Shown piece after piece: positions 57,789 to 64,000 of a stretch of 64,000 bases of DNA. The stretch spans positions 1 through 64,000 of the forward strand of contig NZ_BONF01000012.1 in NCBI RefSeq assembly GCF_016862575.1. The letters are read 5' to 3'. Position 1 is the first letter of the stretch. Each line of letters begins with the position of its first letter. This DNA comes from Catellatospora bangladeshensis (lineage in GTDB: Bacteria > Actinomycetota > Actinomycetes > Mycobacteriales > Micromonosporaceae). The translations under genes and the position numbers were made by a program. Under the pieces are notes generated by a model. The model worked only from the letters and a program-made list of their open reading frames with translations, was not told the origin of the DNA and searched no databases.

Positions 57789-59252
57789 GTGACCACCCCC
57801 CATACCGCCCCTCCCGCAGCAGCCGCGGCCGTCCCGGAGACGCCCGTGGCGGCGAAGCCGTCGCTGTCGTTCCGGCTGGACCCGGCCGCCCGCAAGGTGC
57901 GCCGCACCGAGCTGTGGCTGCTGCTGCTCGGCATGGCCATGGTCGCCGGATACCTGGCGGCGGTCGAGGCGAACATGCTCGACACGGTCACGATGGACTT
58001 CTGGTATCCGGCCGGTGTGCTCACCGCCGTGTTCCTCGGCCTGCACGTGGTCATCCGGCTGCGCGCGCCGTTCGCGGACCCGGTGCTGATCCCGGTCGTG
58101 GCGCTGCTCAACGGGTTCGGCGTGGCCTTCCTGCGCCGCCTCGACCTGGGCCGGGCCGACGCCGACGCGCGTCCCGACCTGGCCATCTTCGCCGGTGACG
58201 GCGGCAAGCAGCTGCTCTGGACGCTGATCGCGGTGACCGGCGCGGCCGCCCTGCTGTGGGTGGTGCGCGACCACCGCGAGATCTCGAAGTTCGCCTGGAC
58301 GCTCGGCTTCGGCGGCATCATCCTGGTGCTGCTGCCCGCCGTGCTGCCCGGCAGCGTCTCCGAGGTCAACGGCGCCAAGCTGTGGATCCGGTTCGGCAGC
58401 TTCTTCGCCATCCAGCCGGGTGAGTTCGCCAAGCTGATGCTGCTGGCCTTCTTCGCGTACTACCTCGTCCGCAAGCGCGAGGTGCTGGCGCTGGCCAGCC
58501 GCCGGGTGCTGGGCATCGACTTCCCGCGCGGACGCGACCTGGGCCCGGTCATCGTGGTCTGGGCGATGAGCCTCCTGGTCCTCGTCTTCGAGAAGGACCT
58601 GGGCACCTCGCTGCTCTACTTCGGCATGTTCGTGGTGACCCTGTACGTCGCCACCGAGCGCGTCAGCTGGCTGATCATCGGTCTGATCCTCTTCTTCGGC
58701 GGCGCCGTGCTCGCGTACGTGCTGGCCGGCATCGTGGGCGGCCCGTTCACCAACTTCGGGCAGCGCGTCGACATCTGGCTGGACCCGTTCGCCGAGCCGT
58801 ACGACCGCGGGTACCAGCTCGTCCAGTCGCTGCTGGGCCTGGGCACGGGCGGCCTGTTCGGCACCGGGCCGGGCGCGGGCAGCCCGCTGGAGGTGCCCGA
58901 GGTCCGCAACGACTTCATCTTCGCGGGCATGGGCGAGGAGATCGGCCTGTTCGGTCTCACCGCCCTGCTGGCGCTGTACCTGCTCGTGGTCTCGCGCGGG
59001 CTGCGCGCGGCGCTCGCCGTGCGCGACTCGTTCGGCAAGCTGCTGGCCGGCGGCCTGGCGTTCACGCTGGGCCTCCAGGTTTTCGTGATCATCGGCGGCA
59101 TCAGCAAGCTGATCCCGCTGACCGGCCAGACCACGCCGTTCCTCTCCGCGGGCGGCTCGTCGCTGGTGGCCAACTGGCTGCTGGTGGCGCTGCTGCTGCG
59201 GATCTCTGATGCGGCGCGCACCCCCGCGTCCACGGGAGGTGTCCGCCGGTGA
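57789..59252 (+). CDS. rodA: RodA, SEDS-family peptidoglycan glycosyltransferase
   Basis: A 487-residue protein with about 11-12 transmembrane segments. It contains the SEDS signature blocks FFAIQPGEFAKLMLL, FEKDLGTSLLYF, GTGPGAGSPLEVPEVRNDFIFAGMGEEIGL (core NDFIFAGMGEE) and TPFLSAGGSSLVANWLL. It polymerises lipid II into glycan strands together with the class B PBP encoded next. The N-terminal cytoplasmic stretch of about 40 residues is Pro/Ala-rich. GTG start 12 bases after pstP. Confidence 0.95.
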   Translation: MTTPHTAPPAAAAAVPETPVAAKPSLSFRLDPAARKVRRTELWLLLLGMAMVAGYLAAVEANMLDTVTMDFWYPAGVLTAVFLGLHVVIRLRAPFADPVLIPVVALLNGFGVAFLRRLDLGRADADARPDLAIFAGDGGKQLLWTLIAVTGAAALLWVVRDHREISKFAWTLGFGGIILVLLPAVLPGSVSEVNGAKLWIRFGSFFAIQPGEFAKLMLLAFFAYYLVRKREVLALASRRVLGIDFPRGRDLGPVIVVWAMSLLVLVFEKDLGTSLLYFGMFVVTLYVATERVSWLIIGLILFFGGAVLAYVLAGIVGGPFTNFGQRVDIWLDPFAEPYDRGYQLVQSLLGLGTGGLFGTGPGAGSPLEVPEVRNDFIFAGMGEEIGLFGLTALLALYLLVVSRGLRAALAVRDSFGKLLAGGLAFTLGLQVFVIIGGISKLIPLTGQTTPFLSAGGSSLVANWLLVALLLRISDAARTPASTGGVRR

Positions 59253-60775
59253 ACGCCCCGCTGCGCCGCGTAGGCGTCGTCGTCATGGTGCTGTTCGGTC
59301 TGCTCTTCGCCAACCTGAACTGGGTGCAGGCGTACAAGGGCAACGACTACCGCACCAGCCAGTACAACGACCGCGTGCAGATCGACGAGTACAACCGCCA
59401 GCGTGGCTACATCATGGTGAGCAACCCCGGCAGCAAGCCGATCGCGCTCTCCACGGCCACCAAGGGCAACCTGAAGTACCTGCGCAGCTACCCCAACGGT
59501 GCGGCGTACGCGCACGTGATCGGGTACAAGCCGGTCAACGGCGCGGCCACCGGCATCGAGCAGCTGGAGAACGACTTCCTGTCCGGCACCTCGGACAAGC
59601 TGTTCGCGGACCGCCTGCGCGACATCTTCACCGGCTCCTACACGGCGGGCGGCAACGTCACCCTGACGCTGTCGAAGACGGCGCAGGACACGGCGTACAA
59701 GGAGCTCACCGGCAACAAGGTGGGCGCCAAGTCGGGCGCGGTGATCGCGCTGGACCCCAACACCGGCGCGATCCTGGCGATGACCTCGTTCCCGAGCTTC
59801 GACCCGAACCCGCTGGTCGCCCACGACACGGGCAAGGCGGCGGCGGCGTACAACAAGGTGGCCGGCCAGGCCGGCAACCCGCTGCTGAACCGGGCGCTGC
59901 AGGAGACCTACCCGCCGGCGTCCACGTTCAAGGTGCTGGTCTCGGCGGCGGCGCTGGAGAACGGCAACAACCCGGACACGCCGCTGCAGGCGGGCCCGGG
60001 CTACCAGGCGCCGGGCACCACGCACGTGATCAAGAACGCCACCTCGGGCACCTGCCCCGAGTCGCAGATCACGCTGAAGGAGGCGCTGACCGTCTCCTGC
60101 AACACCGCGTACGCGCGCCTCGGCGTCGAGCTGGGCTCGCAGCGGCTGAACGACACCGTCCGCCGGTGGGGCTACTACGACGACGACCTGCGGATCGGCA
60201 ACCTGTCCGCGCCGGACCGGGGCACCAAGGTGCCGGAGAGCGTGCTGGGCCCGCTGACCACCAGCTCGGGCGGCGACGACAAGCCGGCCATCGCGATCTC
60301 GTCGATCGGCCTCAACGAGGTCAAGGTGACCCCGCTGCAGAACGCGATGGTCGCGGCGGCGATCGCCAACGACTGCTCGCAGATGCGGCCCTACCTGGTC
60401 GAGCGGCTGGTCGGGCCGGATCTGACCACCAACCTGTACGCCGCCGCGCCCAAGCAGCTGCGCACCACCTGCAGCAACTCGAGCATCGCGGCGCAGCTGC
60501 GCGAGATGATGGTCAGCGTCGTCGAGAACGGCACCGGCCGGAAGGCGCAGATCGACGGCTACGTGGTCGGCGGCAAGACCGGCACGGGCACGGCCGACGA
60601 GGAGACCAACACCGGCTCCGACGGCTGGTTCATCGGTTTCGCGATGAAGGATGGCAAGCCGCTCGCCGCGGTTGCGGTCATCCTCGATGATGCGGGGAAG
60701 GGCGGCAGCGGTGAGGCCGCCCGTATTGCTGGTCTGGTCATGCATGGCGTGATCAAGGACAAGGGTGGCAAGTGA
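59249..60775 (+). CDS. pbpA: PbpA, class B penicillin-binding protein
   Basis: A 508-residue transpeptidase. One N-terminal membrane anchor (about 8-28) is followed by a dimerisation/pedestal domain and the transpeptidase domain. The active-site motif STFK is near residue 225, SCN is near 282 and KTGTGTA is near 442. It cross-links glycan strands made by RodA, and its start overlaps the rodA stop (GTGA). It has no PASTA domains, as usual for PbpA. Confidence 0.95.
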   Translation: MNAPLRRVGVVVMVLFGLLFANLNWVQAYKGNDYRTSQYNDRVQIDEYNRQRGYIMVSNPGSKPIALSTATKGNLKYLRSYPNGAAYAHVIGYKPVNGAATGIEQLENDFLSGTSDKLFADRLRDIFTGSYTAGGNVTLTLSKTAQDTAYKELTGNKVGAKSGAVIALDPNTGAILAMTSFPSFDPNPLVAHDTGKAAAAYNKVAGQAGNPLLNRALQETYPPASTFKVLVSAAALENGNNPDTPLQAGPGYQAPGTTHVIKNATSGTCPESQITLKEALTVSCNTAYARLGVELGSQRLNDTVRRWGYYDDDLRIGNLSAPDRGTKVPESVLGPLTTSSGGDDKPAIAISSIGLNEVKVTPLQNAMVAAAIANDCSQMRPYLVERLVGPDLTTNLYAAAPKQLRTTCSNSSIAAQLREMMVSVVENGTGRKAQIDGYVVGGKTGTGTADEETNTGSDGWFIGFAMKDGKPLAAVAVILDDAGKGGSGEAARIAGLVMHGVIKDKGGK

Positions 60776-62049
60776 TGGTCTCCCCTGGCACCGTGCTCAA
60801 CAGCCGCTACCGCATCGACGAGCGCATCGCGTCCGGCGGCATGGGCGACGTCTGGAAGGGCACCGACGAGGTGCTCGACCGCACCGTCGCCATCAAGGTC
60901 ATGCTCCCCGCGCTGCTGGAGGAGGCCGGCTTCGTCAAGCGCTTCCACGCGGAGGCGAAGACGATGGCCGGCATCAACCACCCGGGCGTGGTGCGCATCT
61001 ACGACTTCGGCAACGACGCGCATCTGGCGTACCTGATCATGGAGCTGATCGAGGGCGACCCGCTCTCGCGCACGCTCAACAAGGTCGGGCGGCTCACCCC
61101 GGCCCGCACGATGCTGCTGGTCGCGCAGGCCGCCGAGGCTCTGCAGGCCGCGCACGACAGGGGCATCGTGCACCGGGACGTGAAGCCGGGCAATCTGCTG
61201 GTACGCCCCAACGGCACGCTCGTGCTCACCGACTTCGGCATCGCCCGCTCCGCCGCGGCCAGCCAGCTCACGGCGACCGGCGCGGTCATGGGCACCGCCT
61301 CCTACCTGGCCCCGGAGCAGGCCTCCGGTGAGGGCGCCTCGGCCGCCTCGGACGTGTACTCGCTCGGGGTGGTGGCCTACCAGTGCCTCACCGGCCACCG
61401 GCCGTACGAGGGCGACACCCCGCTCGAGATCGCGATGAAGCACGTCACCGGCACCCCGAAGCCGATGCCGAGCGACATCCCGCCGGTGGTGCGCCAGATC
61501 GTCGAGCGGTCCATGGCCAAGAACCCGGCGCACCGCTGGCCGTCGGCCGCCGCGTTCGCCGGCGCCGCGCGGCAGGCCGCCGGGGCGCTCACCCACGGCA
61601 CCGGCCCGACGCTGCCGGTGCAGCCGGTGTCGCCGAGCCCGGTCTCGGCCACGCCGGTCTCCCCGGTGCCGTCGCGCCCGCTGAGCCCCGCGACGCCCGG
61701 CCCGGTTCGCCCCAACGGGGGCTACCAGCGAGGATCTGCGGCCGTCCCGGCTGCGCCTGCCCCGCTCACCCCCGTGCACGGGGTACCGTACGGGCCGCAG
61801 GCTCCCGCACAGGAGAGCGGCGGCGGACGGACGGCGCTGACCGTGATCCTGGTGGTCCTCGGCATGCTGGCGGTGCTCGCTTGCGCCGGCTACCTCGGCT
61901 ACCTGGCCAGGCAGAACTCCACGAACCAGAGCAAGTCCCTCGGGATCCCGGCACATTCCGAACACGTCACACTTTCGGCCGCCGGGTGGCTGAACGGGAC
62001 TGACCACGTGAGCATGGACCAGATGACCGAAGGACGACGTACGCGATGA
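60772..62049 (+). CDS. pknA: PknA-type Ser/Thr protein kinase
   Basis: A 425-residue kinase. The Gly loop IASGGMGDVW, ATP-binding Lys42, catalytic HRDVKPGN (Asp136), DFG (TDFGIARS) and APEQ activation segment are all present. The Thr-rich activation loop AASQLTATGAVMGT offers phosphorylation sites. A Pro/Ser/Val-rich linker of about 75 residues precedes one transmembrane helix (about 350-372) and a short outer tail of about 45 residues with no PASTA domain. GTG 60772 overlaps the pbpA stop (ATG 60775 is an alternative). Confidence 0.93.
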   Translation: MMVSPGTVLNSRYRIDERIASGGMGDVWKGTDEVLDRTVAIKVMLPALLEEAGFVKRFHAEAKTMAGINHPGVVRIYDFGNDAHLAYLIMELIEGDPLSRTLNKVGRLTPARTMLLVAQAAEALQAAHDRGIVHRDVKPGNLLVRPNGTLVLTDFGIARSAAASQLTATGAVMGTASYLAPEQASGEGASAASDVYSLGVVAYQCLTGHRPYEGDTPLEIAMKHVTGTPKPMPSDIPPVVRQIVERSMAKNPAHRWPSAAAFAGAARQAAGALTHGTGPTLPVQPVSPSPVSATPVSPVPSRPLSPATPGPVRPNGGYQRGSAAVPAAPAPLTPVHGVPYGPQAPAQESGGGRTALTVILVVLGMLAVLACAGYLGYLARQNSTNQSKSLGIPAHSEHVTLSAAGWLNGTDHVSMDQMTEGRRTR

Positions 62050-63743
62050 ACGCGCAGGCCCGCCTGCTGGGTGGCAGGTACCAAGTCGGCGAGTTGCTCG
62101 GCTACGGCGGCATGGCCGAGGTGCACCGGGGACGCGACCTGCGCCTCGGGCGCGACGTCGCGATCAAGATGCTGCGCACGGACCTCGCCCGCGACGCCAC
62201 CTTCCAGATGCGGTTCCGCCGCGAGGCGCAGAACGCCGCCGCCCTGAACCACCCGGCGATCGTCGCGGTCTACGACACCGGCGAGGAGCGCGCGCCCTCC
62301 GGCGAGGTGCTGCCGTACATCGTCATGGAGTTCGTGGCCGGGCGCACCCTCAAGGAGGTGCTCGCCGCCGAGGGCCGGCTCATGCCGCGCCGCGCCCTGG
62401 AGATCACCGCGGACATCTGCGCCGCGCTGGAGTTCAGCCACCGCCACGGCATCATCCACCGGGACATCAAGCCCGGCAACGTCATGTTCACGCCGAACGC
62501 CCAGGTCAAGGTCATGGACTTCGGCATCGCGCGGGCGCTCGCGTCCGGTGCGACCACCATGACCCAGACCTCGGCCGTCATCGGCACCGCGCAGTACCTC
62601 TCCCCGGAGCAGGCGCGCGGCGAGGCCGTGGACGCGCGCTCGGACGTCTACGCGGCCGGCTGCGTGCTCTTCGAGCTGCTCTGCGGGCACCCGCCGTTCG
62701 TCGGCGACTCGCCGGTGGCGGTGGCCTACCAGCACGTACGGGAGGAGCCGCCGGCGCCCAGCGAGTCCAACCGCGACGTCACCCCCGACATCGACGCGGT
62801 CGTGCTCAAGGCGCTGTCGAAGAACCCCGCCAACCGCTACCAGTCGGCCGGTGAGATGCGGGCCGACCTGCTGCGCGCCGCCGCGGGCCGCCCGGTCATG
62901 GCGACCCCGGTGATGCGCGAGGAGCAGACCATCCCGATGACAGCGCCGGCGCGCACCGGCACCGGCCGCAACGCCCCGGCCCGGGTGGGCGACGCCCGCC
63001 GCCGCCGCGCGTCGGGCTGGGTCATCGCGACCCTGACCGCGCTCGGCGTGCTGGCCGTGGTGGCGCTGACCGCGGGCCTGATCCTGGCGAACCAGCCCAA
63101 GGACATCCCGGTGCCCAACCTGATGGGCAAGACCGAGGCCGAGGCCAAGGCGCTGCTGGCCAGCGCCGGGCTGACCCCGAAGATCGGTGAGCCGATCCTG
63201 GACTCCGACTGCCGGAAGGACACGGTCGTCAACCAGAACCCGTCGCAGGGCGAGGCGGTCAAGGAGAAGACCGAGGTCGTCTACCAGATCTGCAACGGCA
63301 AGCCGCTGGTCGAGGTGCCACCGCTGGTCGGCTCGAACCGCGTCAATGCGGAGAACCTGCTCGCCGCTCGGAAGCTGGTCGCCGATTTCAAGGAGAAGGA
63401 CAGCGACAGGCCTGCGGGCGAGGTGCTGGAGACCATCCCGGCCGCCGGCGAGAAACTCACCGAGGGCGAGACCGTGCAGGTCATCGTCTCCAAGGGCCTC
63501 GTCAAGGTCCCGTCTCTGGTGGGCAAGAGCCAGGCTGATGCGATCGCCGAACTGACCGGTCTCGGCTTCGAGTACGAGGTGAAGCAGGGCGAGCCTGCTC
63601 CGGATCCGAGCAAGACCGGCTATGTGTCCAGTCAGAACCCCGGCCCGAATGCGCTGAAGCCCAGGGGCACCAAGATCACCATTGTGGTGTTCCGTGCGCC
63701 TCCAGAGGAGTCGCCGTCACCGTCACCTTCGCCGTCCGAATGA
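62046..63743 (+). CDS. pknB: PknB-type Ser/Thr protein kinase with PASTA domains
   Basis: A 565-residue kinase. The kinase domain at about 11-280 has GYGGMAEVHRG, Lys41, HRDIKPGN (Asp140) and VMDFGIARA. The activation loop has TTMTQTSAVIGT. A transmembrane helix (about 323-346) and three PASTA repeats (starting near IPVPNLMG, VEVPPLVG and VKVPSLVG, about 353-553) follow, then a Ser/Pro tail. Mycobacterial PknB has four PASTA repeats, so this one is a repeat shorter. It senses muropeptides or lipid II and controls wall growth and division. Confidence 0.95.
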   Translation: MNAQARLLGGRYQVGELLGYGGMAEVHRGRDLRLGRDVAIKMLRTDLARDATFQMRFRREAQNAAALNHPAIVAVYDTGEERAPSGEVLPYIVMEFVAGRTLKEVLAAEGRLMPRRALEITADICAALEFSHRHGIIHRDIKPGNVMFTPNAQVKVMDFGIARALASGATTMTQTSAVIGTAQYLSPEQARGEAVDARSDVYAAGCVLFELLCGHPPFVGDSPVAVAYQHVREEPPAPSESNRDVTPDIDAVVLKALSKNPANRYQSAGEMRADLLRAAAGRPVMATPVMREEQTIPMTAPARTGTGRNAPARVGDARRRRASGWVIATLTALGVLAVVALTAGLILANQPKDIPVPNLMGKTEAEAKALLASAGLTPKIGEPILDSDCRKDTVVNQNPSQGEAVKEKTEVVYQICNGKPLVEVPPLVGSNRVNAENLLAARKLVADFKEKDSDRPAGEVLETIPAAGEKLTEGETVQVIVSKGLVKVPSLVGKSQADAIAELTGLGFEYEVKQGEPAPDPSKTGYVSSQNPGPNALKPRGTKITIVVFRAPPEESPSPSPSPSE

Positions 63744-64000
63744 CAAAGGTCTCATGCTCTGAACCCGGGGCAGACATTTCGGCGGGGCGACCCACCGAGC
63801 GGTACTTCGCGGGGGTGTCGAGGAAGCTCTGTAACGTCCGTGATCGATGGCGGGCGAGGTCTGCGGTAAATGGTTCTTTGACCGAAAGAACTGAGCACCG
63901 GAGGCCTTGTGGGTCGGCCCAGTGTTAGCAATGGCTCCAGCCCTACTCGCTGCTCGCCGAACAGAGCTGCCCGCCTCGCTACCGCGTGGATCCGGAAAGA
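63744..64000. other. Right end of the window, no gene recognised
   Basis: After pknB the last 257 bases show no convincing coding frame, tRNA or terminator. A 62-codon frame at 63740-63928 overlaps the pknB stop, has no family resemblance and poor codon bias. In related genomes a glutamine amidotransferase gene often follows here, but nothing in this stretch supports it. Confidence 0.5.

Noticed and set aside
63740-63928. Small gene after pknB
   Set aside because: It overlaps the pknB stop, lacks a ribosome site and shows no family resemblance or coding bias.

Overview
The window is high-GC actinobacterial chromosome. GTG and TTG starts, ATGA/GTGA gene overlaps, a mycothiol-dependent maleylpyruvate isomerase family gene, several SigE-family sigma factors, a DUF5753/DUF397 pair and a chaplin-like protein all point to a filamentous actinomycete. 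The general flavour suggests Micromonosporaceae; that placement is inference. Two landmarks put the window close to oriC. The left end has tRNA-Ile, a DLW-39 family micro-protein and tRNA-Ala, the usual arrangement just downstream of gyrA. The right end has the fhaA-fhaB-pstP-rodA-pbpA-pknA-pknB cell-wall/signalling operon. A parS-like site at 12634-12649 fits the same location.

Layout. 1-4.4 kb: tRNA-Ile, DLW-39, tRNA-Ala, then a decayed element. The 3' half of tRNA-Ala is duplicated 2.5 kb away and flanks a broken tyrosine integrase and a secreted-protein gene; a second secreted-protein gene follows. 4.4-6.2 kb: a Tat-exported flavin oxidase (minus strand) and a doubtful small ORF. 6.2-7.55 kb: a compact array of eight tRNA genes (Glu, Gly, Ala, Arg, Pro, Glu, Tyr, Cys) interrupted by an HNH endonuclease gene and preceded by an rRNA-type boxA leader. 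7.6-21.2 kb: metabolic and housekeeping genes, two sigma-factor/membrane-protein modules, DsbA-like and GDSL proteins and a large TPR protein. 21.2-32.1 kb: a TetR regulator and leucine/isovalerate catabolism genes (biotin carboxylase, HMG-CoA lyase, carboxyltransferase, acyl-CoA dehydrogenase) that share a palindromic operator, with a large subtilase and a chaplin-like gene between them. 32.1-46.7 kb: a third sigma module, an HTH/ATPase/TPR regulator, MarR, a glutamate-cysteine ligase family enzyme, a CapA protein, two PASTA proteins and a DUF5753/DUF397 pair. 46.8-54.5 kb: a glycosyltransferase, a sugar epimerase, and a two-component system divergent from a MacAB-type export operon. 54.5-64 kb: tRNA-Leu and the pkn operon.

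How the parts work together. The last operon combines Ser/Thr kinases, their phosphatase, two FHA readers, a SEDS polymerase and its partner class B PBP, coupling peptidoglycan synthesis to phosphorylation. The leucine genes form a regulon rather than a single operon. The three sigma modules share a GCAACC promoter signature, which suggests autoregulation. The tRNA array with its HNH gene and antitermination-like leader is the most unusual part of the window.
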